From PSRJ01 sp963825305 (GTDB taxonomy: Bacteria > Acidobacteriota > Terriglobia > Bryobacterales > Bryobacteraceae), in the NCBI GenBank assembly GCA_963825305.1, contig CAWGTA010000007.1, forward strand, positions 682,001 to 746,000: a stretch of DNA of 64,000 nt, in the 5' to 3' direction. The first letter of the stretch is position 1; every line of letters starts with the position of its first letter. The notes under the pieces were generated by a model. The model was not told the origin of the DNA. It made no database searches and was given only the letters and a program-made list of their open reading frames with translations. This document shows positions 33,714 to 43,288 of this stretch, in pieces. Position numbers and translations under genes: made by a program.

Positions 33714-34851
33714 ATGAGACTGCGCAACCTGCTTGCGGCCGTGGCTGGGCTGATGCTTTTCGCATTCACCTCGCTCGCACAGACGGGCTCCATGGAAGGC
33801 GACCTAAAAGGGCTGGATGGAAAGCCGATGATCCAGGCACAGGTGAAGATCGACCGCACCGACATCAAGGCCAGCTATAAAGTGAAGACGGATAAGAAGG
33901 GCCATTTCTTCCATGCGGGCCTTCCGAACGGCGTGTATAACGTCTCCGTGGATATGGACGGCAAAGACGCTCCCGTCGCTACGGGCGTGAGGGTGGGTAG
34001 CGGGGATCCGACCAATGTGAGTTGGGATTTCCAAAAAGCCGCCGCGGCGGCGGCTGCTGCTCCTGGGGGCCAACCGGCCGCCGGAGCGCCCGAGCCCTCC
34101 CGCGCCTTGACTCCCGCGCAAAAGGCCGAGCAGGAAAAGATCCAAAAAGAGCGCGAAGAGGCGATGAAGAAGAACAAGGAGTTGAATGATGCATTCAACG
34201 CCGGTATCGCCGCCGCGCAAAACAAGCAGTGGGCGGAGGCCGTTACCAACTTCTCCAAAGCCAGCGAGCTCGATCCGAAGCAGCACGTGGTTTGGGCCCA
34301 ATTGGCCGAGGCCGAGACGAGCTTCGCCGGCGAAAAGAAAGGCGCAGAAGCCGACGCCGAAATGCAGAAGGGCCTGGACGCCTACGGGAAGGCCATCGAA
34401 ATCAAGCCGGACGATCCGGGCTACCACAATAACTTCGCGCTCGCGCTGGCCAGGGCGAAGAAGTATCCCGAAGCGCAGGCGGAGTTGACCAAAGCGGCCA
34501 CGCTTGGATCCCCCCAACGCGGGCCGCTATTACTACAATCTGGGTGCGCTGCTGGTGAACGCGGGTCAGAACGACCCTGCCGGGGAGGCCTTCAAGAAGG
34601 CCATCGATCTCGATCCGAACTACGCCGATGCGCAGTATCAGTATGGAGTCACCTTGCTGGCCAAGGCATCCATTGCCGCCGACGGTAAAGTGACACCCGT
34701 CCCCGGAACCGCCGAAGCCTTCCAGAAGTATCTGGCGCTCAAGCCGGATGGCCCGTTTGCCGACTCGGCTAAATCGATGCTGGCCACGTTGGGCACTTCC
34801 ATCGATACGACGTACAAGAACCCCGCCGCCGCCAAGAAGGGCAAGAAGTAG
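33714..34851 (+). CDS. Exported TPR protein with carboxypeptidase-regulatory-like domain, frameshift near 34504
   Basis: ATG 33714 with GGAGGT upstream begins a signal peptide (MRLRNLLAAVAGLMLFAFTS). Residues about 25-110 form a carboxypeptidase-regulatory-like beta sandwich (GSMEGDLKGLDGKPMIQAQV, HFFHAGLPNGVYNVSVDMDG). A charged linker and TPR repeats follow (AFNAGIAAAQNKQWAEAVTN, KASELDPKQHVVWAQLAEAE). At 34503-34506 the frame shifts and continues as DPPNAGRYYYNLGALLVNAG and further TPRs to 34851. The length is 379 codons plus one base; CTTGG to CTGG restores it. Confidence 0.85.
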
Positions 34852-34896
34852 TAGAGTTGGAAGGGGTGGGAGCTTCGTCGCTTCTGCCCCGTCGCA

Positions 34897-35178
34897 ATGA
34901 TTCGGTTTCTCTTCATCCGGCTGATCGTCCCCCTCCTGCTGTTGTTTCTGGTGCGATCGGTGCTGCGGACGATTTTCCAGAGTCTCCGCGGTGCGACGCA
35001 GCAGCCTCCCAAAACCACAGAACGCCCGGTGCCCAATGTCCCCGCGGGCGGTGAGTTGAAGAAAGATCCGGTGTGCGGCACCTATGTTTCCACGGCAACC
35101 AGCGTGAACCGCACCGTAAACGGCAGCGTGGTGTATTTCTGTTCTAAGGAGTGCCGTGACCGGTATAAGGTCGCGTGA
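34897..35178 (+). CDS. Membrane-anchored YHS/TRASH-like protein, 93 aa
   Basis: An N-terminal helix (MIRFLFIRLIVPLLLLFLVR) anchors the protein; the C-terminal 40 residues form a small metal-binding domain of the YHS or TRASH type, KKDPVCGTYVSTATSV and VVYFCSKECRDRY. Such domains bind copper or other soft metals. The partner is unknown; the neighbours are the TPR gene and the ECF sigma gene. Confidence 0.75.
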   Translation: MIRFLFIRLIVPLLLLFLVRSVLRTIFQSLRGATQQPPKTTERPVPNVPAGGELKKDPVCGTYVSTATSVNRTVNGSVVYFCSKECRDRYKVA

Positions 35179-35188
35179 CGGCAGCACA

Positions 35189-35311
35189 ACCGCTCCCTTT
35201 GGTCACGGCTCAGTAGGCGCAATCGGTATGCGCGCGCGGTAACTGATATCCGGGCCTGATTACCGGCGTTCCGTGTCGATACGTTACTGAGCCGTGACCA
35301 AAGGGAGCGGT
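35189..35311. repeat. Family A inverted repeat, copy 3 (123 bp, longest core)
   Basis: Left arm ACCGCTCCCTTTGGTCACGG and right arm CGTGACCAAAGGGAGCGGT, about 27 bp each, nearly perfect complements, with a core of about 70 bp. It separates the YHS-like gene from the ECF sigma gene. Confidence 0.88.
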
Positions 35312-35388
35312 TGCAGCTGCGTCTTTTCAGCGCACCGGTTCGTATGCTGGTTAGAATGACCGGCGCGACATTCTGCTTCTCGTCACTA

Positions 35389-35949
35389 ATGCTTTCGGAC
35401 ACTCGGGCGGTGGCCCGGGGATTGCGCCGGCGTGATCCGGAACTGCTTGACGGGTTGATCCTGCAGTATCAATACCGGCTGTATCGCTATCTTTTCTATC
35501 TCACCGGCAGCCAGCAGACGGCGGAGGACCTGTTTCAGGAAACGTGGATCCGTGTGCTTGAGCGCGGCCACCAGTACGACGGGGAATCGAAGTTTGAGAC
35601 GTGGCTCTTCGCGATCGCGCGCCATCTGGTGATTGATGCGAGCCGGCGGAAGTCGCCGCAGAGTTTAGATGCCTTGACGGAAGCGGACTCCGGCCGGTCC
35701 TTTGAACCCGAAGCGGGCGGCCCTTCGGCCTTGGATCTGGTTGCGAACCTGGAGACGGGAGCGCGGATTCAGACCTCGCTTGGCCAGTTGCCTGCGATTT
35801 ATCGCGAGGTGCTCCTGCTGCGGTTCCAGGAAGACTTGAGACTGGAAGAGATTGCCGCGGTTTTGAGCACGCCTCTTCCTACCGTAAAGTCACGTCTCTA
35901 CCGGGGCCTGGAAGCGTTGCGCCAGTTGTTTGGGGAGGGCACCCGGTGA
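35389..35949 (+). CDS. ECF sigma-70 factor
   Basis: 186 aa from ATG 35389 (MLSDTRAVARGLRRRDPELL); starts at 35344 or 35356 would add residues without homology. Region 2 is LILQYQYRLYRYLFYLTGSQ, QTAEDLFQETWIRVLERG and FETWLFAIARHLVIDASRR. Region 4 is LPAIYREVLLLRFQEDLRLE with EIAAVLSTPLPTVKSRLYRG. The stop overlaps the next start as GTGA, so the anti-sigma gene is coupled. Confidence 0.92.
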   Translation: MLSDTRAVARGLRRRDPELLDGLILQYQYRLYRYLFYLTGSQQTAEDLFQETWIRVLERGHQYDGESKFETWLFAIARHLVIDASRRKSPQSLDALTEADSGRSFEPEAGGPSALDLVANLETGARIQTSLGQLPAIYREVLLLRFQEDLRLEEIAAVLSTPLPTVKSRLYRGLEALRQLFGEGTR

Positions 35950-36419
35950 TCAACGATCTCCATGCACGGGCCGGCCGTCTCATCGCGGAGGAGCGGGTAG
36001 AAGGCATTTCCGGCGGCGACCGCGAATGGCTCGACCAGCATCTGGCCGCCTGTCCGGATTGTCAACGGTTGGCGCAGGCCACCGACGGCGCGCTAGGATC
36101 GCTGCGGGCGATTTCCATTCCGCTTCCGCCGGCGCTCGCCAGCCGCACGCAATTGCGGGTGTATCTGCGAGCCAACGAGATGCGGGAACGGCGGAGCACC
36201 GGATGGGCAATGTGGGCGGCGTGCGGGATTTCGTGGGCGGCGGGAATTGCCAGCGCGCCGTACGTTTGGCGGGGCTTCGAATGGCTGGGGCGCCACGCCG
36301 GACTTCCCGCGATGATGTGGAAGATGGGAGTCGTGCTGTGGTGGGCCGTACCCGCCCTGCTGGCCGTTGCCGCGGCTCTCCTGGATCGATCGGATGTGGA
36401 AAGGTATCGAACGAGGTAG
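35946..36419 (+). CDS. Membrane anti-sigma factor with zinc-binding domain
   Basis: 157 aa with GTG start in a 4-bp overlap with the ECF sigma gene. An N-terminal anti-sigma zinc-finger (EWLDQHLAACPDCQRLAQ, HxxxCxxC) is followed by two hydrophobic segments (about 85-105 and 125-145) that place it in the membrane. It should hold the sigma factor inactive until an unknown envelope signal arrives. Confidence 0.85.
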   Translation: MINDLHARAGRLIAEERVEGISGGDREWLDQHLAACPDCQRLAQATDGALGSLRAISIPLPPALASRTQLRVYLRANEMRERRSTGWAMWAACGISWAAGIASAPYVWRGFEWLGRHAGLPAMMWKMGVVLWWAVPALLAVAAALLDRSDVERYRTR

Positions 36420-36424
36420 GAACA

Positions 36425-37015
36425 ATGTCCGACTATCAACCATTCAGTGAGAAGATGCGCTTGATCCGTTTCCGCATGAAACGCGAGGATCTGCGCTTTG
36501 CGGATGAGATCCGGCTCATCCCGCGCGGATTGGTGGCGGTGGTGATCGGGCTTTACGTTGCCGCCCTAGCCATCTTCGAAATCGTCAACGCTTACTTTGA
36601 AAATCTGGCGCCCGGAGGATACACGCACGTCCAAGGCACCGCGGCTGTAGCAGCCGCCGTCACGGCCGTGTCGATACCGATCGCGTGCATGATCCTCCTG
36701 ATCGGTTACGTGAATCGCGATGCCCGTCGCCGCGGTATGAATTCGGGGCTCTGGACTTTTCTGGTGATCGTCCTGCTACCGGCTTGGTTGCTGGTTGGCT
36801 TCGTTATCTACTTCCTGGTTCGCGAACCGCTGCCCTACCACTGCACGCAGTGTGGCGCAATGGTGAGCGCGCGCTTCAACTATTGCCCCAGTTGTAAATA
36901 CAATCTGCGGCCGACGTGCGAGCAGTGCAAGCGCGAGGTGGGCGAGTTCGACAAGTATTGCCCGCATTGCGGGTATGAGACTCACGCGCAGGTGCCGGCG
37001 GAAGCGCAGAGCTGA
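36425..37015 (+). CDS. Membrane protein with double zinc ribbon
   Basis: 196 aa, ATG 36425. Three membrane helices (about 38-60, 75-100, 108-135) followed by a cytosolic double zinc ribbon: CTQCGAMV, YCPSCKYNLRPTCEQCKREV and YCPHCGYE. It starts 5 bp after the anti-sigma stop and is likely the third gene of that operon. The family and the role in sigma control are unknown. Confidence 0.72.
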   Translation: MSDYQPFSEKMRLIRFRMKREDLRFADEIRLIPRGLVAVVIGLYVAALAIFEIVNAYFENLAPGGYTHVQGTAAVAAAVTAVSIPIACMILLIGYVNRDARRRGMNSGLWTFLVIVLLPAWLLVGFVIYFLVREPLPYHCTQCGAMVSARFNYCPSCKYNLRPTCEQCKREVGEFDKYCPHCGYETHAQVPAEAQS

Positions 37016-38020
37016 ACTCACGGGCCTCCCGGCCAGAGCTGTCCCAATTAGCTCCGGCGGAAGCGGGGCGGTGTTGGACGGATTGGAGTTGGCGGAGCAC
37101 CCCACCAAGTGTGGGAGGCCGACCATCCATAAATGGATTTCGTTTCAACCAGCGGAATGGCGCATGACGATCAGTGCTGTCCAAATTTTGCAAGTGCACA
37201 CTGTTCTCACTGGTTCCTACGAAAGTCTTCAGCTTCAGCACGATTGAGGCTCTTGAAGAACGTTTCAATCTGCCAGCCGCTCGCGATAGACCGCCGCGAT
37301 CGTACTGGCAGCCAAGCGGGGATGATTGGTCACAAAGACGAGTAACCGCTGCCCCGTCCTCATCCCAGTGTTCGATACGACGCAAATCCTGCAAGCTCGC
37401 GCCTTCCCGCTGCCGCCCCCGCGAAATCTCAATGTCCTGATCGGCTCGTACAGTAGTGCAAGTGGCGGGGACGGGACTCTCGCCCACCACAGTATAGGTG
37501 GCGCCGTCGTGCAGACGCGTCACAAAGTAAACGCCTTGTTCGCATAGTTGCTTCCCACCAAATGTATTTGGCGTATCCATTGTCAAAAACCACCATCGTC
37601 CCCCGCTCGAACCGCAGGCTCCGTGGCGGGCGGGTTTCCTCACGGCAACGCGCTATTCCAGCACGTAAAACAGATCCAGGTGCAACTCCCGGACTGTGCG
37701 CGTTGGTAAGCCAGCGTGGAACCGCGGGGCGACTCCGACAGCCCAAATGCCGCAGCCGTCCCCCCGCAGCCAATGGGCTCGCGCCAACTGGAAATACAGC
37801 ATCGCCATAAATTGGCCCCAACAGCGCCACACGAGTGCCGGTCTCACTTATGTTTACTCACCAGGGATTCGAACTCCAGCGGCGGGAGCTGCTGGAGAAG
37901 TTGAACGAAAACGCTGCATACTCGATTTCAAGGCGGGGTCTCCTTCGGGTCAGTGGTTTTCTTGGCAGAGCTTCACTCGACCTAACAGAGGCCTCACCTG
38001 TGCCACACCCGGCCGACTCC
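37016..38020. other. Gene-poor stretch holding the IS remnant
   Basis: Apart from the transposase remnant this 1-kb gap contains only a family C-like scrap near 37020 (CACGGGCCTCCCGGCC) and no supported gene. Frames on the plus strand across it are antisense to the transposase. Confidence 0.6.
37130..37915 (-). pseudogene. Decayed IS4-family transposase
   Basis: Fragments of one DDE transposase are readable in several frames, in the right order. N-terminal: VFVQLLQQLPPLEFESLVSK near 37900-37850, then CWGQFMAMLYFQLARAHWLR, then LPTRTVRELHLDLFYVLE. After a missing piece of roughly 100 residues that would hold the first catalytic Asp: GTMVVFDNGYAKYIWW, QGVYFVTRL, then KTFVGTSENSV and WTALIVM near 37150. 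In-frame stops and the deletion make it inactive. I could not find its terminal inverted repeats. Confidence 0.8.
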
Positions 38021-38788
38021 CTACTGGAAAATCTGGTTCAGGTTCGCGATGGACGTATGCATGGCGGCCATTCGGGAGTGAGTTGTCCGGATGAACTCAG
38101 CCACGCGGTCGATTCCGCTGATGGGCAAGCGCAGGAACAGGGCAACCACTTCCGGGTCGCGCCAGCCGCGGGCCGTCTCCTGCTCAAGTACGCCAGTCGC
38201 TTCTTTATAAGTGAAGGCCTTTTTATAGGGACGCGGGTTAGTTAGCGCGTCAAAGATGTCCGCCACTTGCACGATCCGCGCTAGCAGGGGGATTTGCTCG
38301 CCGCGAAGTCCGTCGGGATAGCCGGAACCATCCCAGCGTTCATGATGATGCCGGATAATCGGCAGCATCGGCCCCATCGATTTCAAATGCCGGCAGATCT
38401 CCTCGCCGCGTGCAGGATGGGTGCGCATCACGACCCACTCTTCGGCGGTCAGTTTACCGGGCTTAAGAAGTATCGCATCGGGGATTCCGACTTTTCCAAC
38501 ATCGTGCAGATACCCGCCGCGATAGAGGGTGGCCAGAGAAGACTGATCGAGAGACATGGCCATGCCCATGGCGAGGCTGGTCAATGCCAGCCGCTCACAG
38601 TGTTCGGAGGTGCTTTGGTCGCGAAACTCCACCGCTTGCGCTAGCGCGAACAGGATGCCCTCGGTTTGATCCAAGTCCGCGTCCTCTTGAACCGGCTGTG
38701 GAAACTCCACGGTGGCTTCGACCAGCCCGCTCAAAGCGGCCCGCTCGACTGCGGCATACAGAACAGTTTCGGGTTGGCTGGGATTCAT
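38021..38788 (-). CDS. HD-GYP domain phosphodiesterase-like protein
   Basis: 255 aa, ATG 38788. The HD-GYP domain spans about 50-235: RDQSTSEHCERLALTSLAMG, YLHDVGKVGIPDAILLKPGK (HD motif), HPARGEEICRHL, RHHHERWDGSGYPDGLRGEQ (GYP motif), VADIFDALTNPRPYKKAF. All metal ligands of the family appear present, so it probably degrades cyclic di-GMP. No receiver or membrane segment precedes it; the N-terminal 50 residues are of unknown fold. Confidence 0.88.
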   Translation of the reverse strand: MNPSQPETVLYAAVERAALSGLVEATVEFPQPVQEDADLDQTEGILFALAQAVEFRDQSTSEHCERLALTSLAMGMAMSLDQSSLATLYRGGYLHDVGKVGIPDAILLKPGKLTAEEWVVMRTHPARGEEICRHLKSMGPMLPIIRHHHERWDGSGYPDGLRGEQIPLLARIVQVADIFDALTNPRPYKKAFTYKEATGVLEQETARGWRDPEVVALFLRLPISGIDRVAEFIRTTHSRMAAMHTSIANLNQIFQ

Positions 38789-38865
38789 GTTGCTACTCCC
38801 TATATCGGCCAAATGCCCCGGGGCGTTAGTCCTAGAGCGGAATTTCAGCCTTCTTTTTCCGATAG

Positions 38866-40584
38866 CTACCGGCGGACCACCGTAATGGCCCTCCAAGCCG
38901 AGTTGCCGGCCGCATCGTAGGCGCGGACGATCACCACGTTGTCCCCTGTGAGTAAAGGCACTTGCGCGGACCAGTTAGTAGTACCCGAAGCCGTTCCGGA
39001 ACCTCCCGTGGATGTCGTCCACTGCACCGAGGCGACCCCCGAATTGTCCGCCGAGGTGCCGGTTACGGTAAGCCACGCCGCAGACGTACTGACGATGGTG
39101 GAGCCGGGCGAGGTGATCCTCAGGGAAGGCGGCGTCGTATCGGCGGTGGTGCCCGGTGTCGCGGGCGGTTGCGTCGGTGTCGCGGGCGGTTGCGTCGGTG
39201 TAGCGGGCGATTGCGGCGGCGTCGCGGGCGTTTGCACCGGCGGAGTTACGGGTACGGGTATAGTGCCTGGCGGGAATAACGTCACCGGCGGAGTCACGGG
39301 CGAAACGGGAGGCGTCACCGTTGGATCCGTGGGCGGCGCAAATGGTGGTGCAAATGGAGGCGTGAACGGCGAAGTCGCCGTTGGTGTCGCGGGCGGCGAA
39401 GTGGCCGTCGGGGTCGCGGGCGGCACCACCGCCACGGGCGGATCGATCGGCTCTTGGGACGCCGCGGTTTGGCCGCTGCTGCCGTACAGCGCGCGAATTC
39501 CGGCGATGTCATCTACCGACAAGCCGGTCAGGATGCGGTAATACGGATACATCACCGAATCCGGATTGTCCGTATGACCCAAACCCAGAGCATGGCCTGC
39601 CTCGTGAAGAGCGACGCTGTATAGATCGATACCGGCTCCGATTTGCCAGTTCTCGTCGGCATCCAGGTGCATGTCGCCGGCGATTGGCTCGCTATTGGGA
39701 GGCGCGGGATAGAAGGTGTGTGCCAACATACCGCCCGGCCCATCGAACGGATAGGCATCTCCGTGCGGACCGCTCGCGAATTTGATGTCAATGGTGCGGA
39801 CTCCGTTGGGATCGGACCCCTCCGAGAAGTTGAGATTGGTATATCGGGCCCACTCCGCCAGCGCGCGTCCAATTTCGCTACGGATGGCATTCTCATCGAG
39901 TTTCGGGGTAAACGATTCGAACGTATAATTCAGCTCCACGTCGCCCGCCGGCGACTGTGGCCACCCCTGGCTCACTTCGACATACTGGGCCACCACGCCG
40001 GCTTCGGTGACGGCGCCGGCGCACGCCATCAACGGCGCGCCCGATAACAGATCCGGGGAGGCCGGCATAATGTACGACACTTCGTCGCTGGCGGCCAGGC
40101 TCGCCAGGTTGCGGGCAGGTCCTACAACCACGTAGTTTCCAGGAAGCAGGCCCGCGCGGGGGAGAATGACAAAGCCGTGCTGGGTAATCAGTTCGCTCCC
40201 CGCTTCCGCCGGCACGTCCGCATATAACATCACCAGAAAAGCGCCGCGCCGTAAGTAGGGCAGATCGGGACTGAGTTTGTCGGAAGGAATCAGGCTGCCG
40301 ACCGAGTTCACATCCAGCCCGCCCCAATCCGGGACGGTTTCGGAAGCAACCATCAAGGTCGAGTCCGGTACGTAGCCGAGTACACGGACACCCCGGCGCG
40401 CCAGTTCCGCGCGCACGCCGGCATCCGGATAGGAACGGAACTGCACCAGGTAGTGCCTGCCGATCTTCGCGGAGACGCTGGAAAGCGAACTGAGCGTCCG
40501 GTTCTTCAAGTGTATGGCGCTGCCGGCCCAGGCCGAGTGCGCGAGTAAGAGACAAACCGCACCCGAGATCCATCGCAAACGCAT
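38866..40584 (-). CDS. Secreted matrixin-type metalloprotease with Pro/Thr linker and Ig-like C-domain
   Basis: 572 aa; ATG 40584 opens a signal peptide (MRLRWISGAVCLLLAHSAWA). Residues about 25-200 are a propeptide-like domain. The zinc motif HEAGHALGLGH is at 327-337, followed by the Met-turn region DSVMYPYY. A long Pro/Thr-rich linker (about 372-470) contains tandem units such as PPATPTATS and PPATPTQ. The C-terminal 90 residues form a bacterial Ig-like domain (PPSLRITSPGSTIVSTSAAW, VIVRAYDAAGNSAWRAITVV). Secreted; substrate unknown. Confidence 0.88.
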   Translation of the reverse strand: MRLRWISGAVCLLLAHSAWAGSAIHLKNRTLSSLSSVSAKIGRHYLVQFRSYPDAGVRAELARRGVRVLGYVPDSTLMVASETVPDWGGLDVNSVGSLIPSDKLSPDLPYLRRGAFLVMLYADVPAEAGSELITQHGFVILPRAGLLPGNYVVVGPARNLASLAASDEVSYIMPASPDLLSGAPLMACAGAVTEAGVVAQYVEVSQGWPQSPAGDVELNYTFESFTPKLDENAIRSEIGRALAEWARYTNLNFSEGSDPNGVRTIDIKFASGPHGDAYPFDGPGGMLAHTFYPAPPNSEPIAGDMHLDADENWQIGAGIDLYSVALHEAGHALGLGHTDNPDSVMYPYYRILTGLSVDDIAGIRALYGSSGQTAASQEPIDPPVAVVPPATPTATSPPATPTATSPFTPPFAPPFAPPTDPTVTPPVSPVTPPVTLFPPGTIPVPVTPPVQTPATPPQSPATPTQPPATPTQPPATPGTTADTTPPSLRITSPGSTIVSTSAAWLTVTGTSADNSGVASVQWTTSTGGSGTASGTTNWSAQVPLLTGDNVVIVRAYDAAGNSAWRAITVVRR

Positions 40585-40664
40585 TTCAGACTCCACGGTA
40601 TTTAATTCGACGCCGCTTGAGATTTTCTTTAGGGCCCGGCCACAACCTTCATACACCAGCTTCG

Positions 40665-43268
40665 ATGCGTAACCGATTACTTCTTCTGGTCTTGGCCTCG
40701 GCTGTCCAAACGCCCGGCGCGGCGCAAACGCCGCTGAGGGTCTATTCCCTGGAGACCGTGGCCGGGACACTCCAGACGGGCGATGGAGGCCTGGCCACGT
40801 CCGCAATCATCGGCAGCATCCAGGGCGTGGCCGTGGACCGGTCCGGCAATCTCTACATCTCGGACACGGACAACCACAGGGTGCGCAAGATTGACCTGAG
40901 CGGCGTTATCACGCTGCTGGCGGGCACGGGCACGGCTGGGTTTAGCGGCGACGGCGGTCCGGCCACCAAAGCCTCTCTAAATCTGCCGTACGGCCTGGCG
41001 GTCGATGCGGACGGCAACATCTACGTGGCCGACCTGGGCAACAACCGTGTGCGCCGCGTCGCGCCCGATGGGACGATCGTCACCGTCGCCGGCTCCGGCC
41101 AGAGTGGATCGGCGGCGGATAGCGCGGGAGCCACCGGCACCGAACTCCTGGAGCCTCGCAACGTGGCGGTGGATGCGGCCGGCAACCTGTACATCTCGGA
41201 ATTCGCTGGACACAGGGTCCGCAAAGTAACGCGCAGCGGCCAGATCGCCACGGTGGCCGGCACGGGAACGGCCGGTTTTAACGGGGATGGCGGCCCAGCC
41301 AACGCGGCGCAGCTTGCCTATCCGGCCGGGCTGGCGATCGATGGCCACGGTACCTTATATGTCGCCGATTCCCAAAACCAGCGGATCCGCCAGGTTCTCT
41401 CCAGCGGAGCCATCTCCACCTTGCTCGGAGGGACTCCGGCCACGGCCCTGTTCACCCCGACCGCGATTGCCGCGGACGCCTCCGGGGCCATTTACGTCGC
41501 CGACTACAGCAATATCGTGCGCGCCTACACACCTGGGGGTGCATGGATCAATTTCGCCGGCACGGGCGGATTGGGTTTTGCCGGGGATGGAGGCCCGGCG
41601 GTGTCCGCCACGCTCGCGGCAGCGCACGATCTTGCTGTGGACACCAGGGGCCGCTTATACCTCGCTGACGGCGCGCGCATCCGCAGAGTGGGCGCCGACG
41701 GAATCATTCAAACGATTGCGGGCGACCAGAACCTGTACGCCATCGGCGATGGCGGAGACGCTACGGCCGCGCCGCTATACCGTCCTTCGGCCGTGGCGCT
41801 GGATAACTCCGGCAACCTGTATGTGGCCGAAACGGGGGCGCAACGAATCCGGCGAGTGAGCGCTTCCGGCCAGATCACAACCCTTGCGGGAACGGGAGTG
41901 GCGGGAACGGCGGGCGATGGCGGTCCCGCCATCAGCGCGCAACTTAACTCGCCAGCGGCGGTGACGGTGGATGCTTTTGGCAACGTGATTGTAGCCGATG
42001 CGAACAATCACCGAGTGCGGCAGATCGCGACTGGCGGTCAGATCTCCACCGTGGTAGCGATGGACACCGCTCCCCAGGGTGTTTGCGCAGATCACATGGG
42101 CAACCTCTACGTGATGGATACTGCGAATCATCGTGTGCTGCGCGTAGCGCCGGGTGCGGTCGCTGTAGTAGTAGCGGGCGATGGCGCGGCCTGCGCCGTG
42201 GACACGGCAGGCAACCTGTTCATCGCCGACACGCTCAACAACCGCATACGCCGAGTTACACCGTCGGGAGCGATCTCGACTGTCGCCGGGACCGGCGCGG
42301 CAGGTTTCGCGGGCGATGGCCAACCGGCTACTTCCGCCTTGCTGAGTGGCCCCGCGGGAGTTGCGGTAACGGATGACGGCGATATTTTCATCGCCGATAC
42401 GGGCAACAACCGCATGCGCCTGGTGACCTCCGATGGCGTCATCCAGACGATTGCCGGTGGCGGCACACCGCTCAACGCGCCGGGCGGGCTGGCGCTGGAT
42501 GGGTCCGGCAACATCTACTTCGCCGAGACCGGCAGCAACCTGGTCCGCAGACTGACGCCCGGGGTAGCGCAGGCCGCAGCGCCGATCACGCAACTACCCA
42601 TCACGCTCGTGAATTCCATCAGCCTGCTGGCGGGACCGGTAGCGCCTGGGGAAGTGGTGACTATTTTCGGCTCGGGGTTGGGACCGGACCCGGGAGTCGC
42701 CGGCGCCTTCGATGCCGCAGGACTACTGGCTACCATCGCGGGCGGCACGGAAGTACGCTTCGACGGCATGGCGGCGCCGGTATTCTACGCGCAGGCCGGA
42801 CAGGTCAACGTGCAAGTGCCCTACGCGGTGGGCCCGGCCGCGGCTACGAATGTGGAAGTCGTGGTCAACGGCCACACTGCCGGATCGCTTACTCTCCCCG
42901 TGTCCGTCGCGGCGCCGGCCCTTTTCCCCGTGGTGGCGAATCAAGACGGTACACCGAACTCGGAGGCTGAGCCCGCGCTTCCCAACACCATCGTGACGTT
43001 GTTCGGAACCGGTGAGGGCCTCACCGACGGACCGAATCTCTCCGGCCAGACAGCCGTCGCACCGTACGCTCACCTCAAACTTCCGGTCACGCTGACGGTG
43101 GCAGGGATGCCGGCGCAGATTCTGTACGCAGGCAGCGCTCCTGGCCTGGTGGGCATGTTGCAAATCAACGCGCGCCTGCCGGGAGGGTTCGGCTTGCAGG
43201 GTCAGGCTGCCGTGGAATTGACCGTAGGCACCGCCCTATCGCCGCTGATCAGCATATGGCTGAAATGA
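40665..43268 (+). CDS. Secreted NHL-repeat beta-propeller protein with Solibacter-type C-domain
   Basis: 867 aa, ATG 40665 with signal peptide (MRNRLLLLVLASAVQTPGAA). From about 30 to 640 it consists of NHL repeats with the recurring pattern GLAVDADGNIYVADLGNNRV followed by TVAGTGTAGFxGDGGPA, likely more than one propeller. The C-terminal 215 residues (SLLAGPVAPGEVVTIFGSGL, QVNVQVPYAVGPA, PNTIVTLFGTGEG, ILYAGSAPGLVGMLQINARL) match the uncharacterised C-terminal domain named after Solibacter. Its role is unknown; NHL propellers usually bind proteins or sugars. Confidence 0.9.
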   Translation: MRNRLLLLVLASAVQTPGAAQTPLRVYSLETVAGTLQTGDGGLATSAIIGSIQGVAVDRSGNLYISDTDNHRVRKIDLSGVITLLAGTGTAGFSGDGGPATKASLNLPYGLAVDADGNIYVADLGNNRVRRVAPDGTIVTVAGSGQSGSAADSAGATGTELLEPRNVAVDAAGNLYISEFAGHRVRKVTRSGQIATVAGTGTAGFNGDGGPANAAQLAYPAGLAIDGHGTLYVADSQNQRIRQVLSSGAISTLLGGTPATALFTPTAIAADASGAIYVADYSNIVRAYTPGGAWINFAGTGGLGFAGDGGPAVSATLAAAHDLAVDTRGRLYLADGARIRRVGADGIIQTIAGDQNLYAIGDGGDATAAPLYRPSAVALDNSGNLYVAETGAQRIRRVSASGQITTLAGTGVAGTAGDGGPAISAQLNSPAAVTVDAFGNVIVADANNHRVRQIATGGQISTVVAMDTAPQGVCADHMGNLYVMDTANHRVLRVAPGAVAVVVAGDGAACAVDTAGNLFIADTLNNRIRRVTPSGAISTVAGTGAAGFAGDGQPATSALLSGPAGVAVTDDGDIFIADTGNNRMRLVTSDGVIQTIAGGGTPLNAPGGLALDGSGNIYFAETGSNLVRRLTPGVAQAAAPITQLPITLVNSISLLAGPVAPGEVVTIFGSGLGPDPGVAGAFDAAGLLATIAGGTEVRFDGMAAPVFYAQAGQVNVQVPYAVGPAAATNVEVVVNGHTAGSLTLPVSVAAPALFPVVANQDGTPNSEAEPALPNTIVTLFGTGEGLTDGPNLSGQTAVAPYAHLKLPVTLTVAGMPAQILYAGSAPGLVGMLQINARLPGGFGLQGQAAVELTVGTALSPLISIWLK

Positions 43269-43288
43269 CGCTGGTATTCTGAATCAGA

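Noticed and set aside
36876..37643. 256-codon frame as an intact gene
   Set aside because: Its middle is a transposase fragment, while both ends run into unrelated frames; the parts fit a decayed IS4 element.
37855..37885. tRNA-like T-arm (GGAGTTCGAATCCCTGG on the minus strand)
   Set aside because: No acceptor stem, D-arm or anticodon arm could be folded around it, and the bases are explained as transposase codons (LEFESL).
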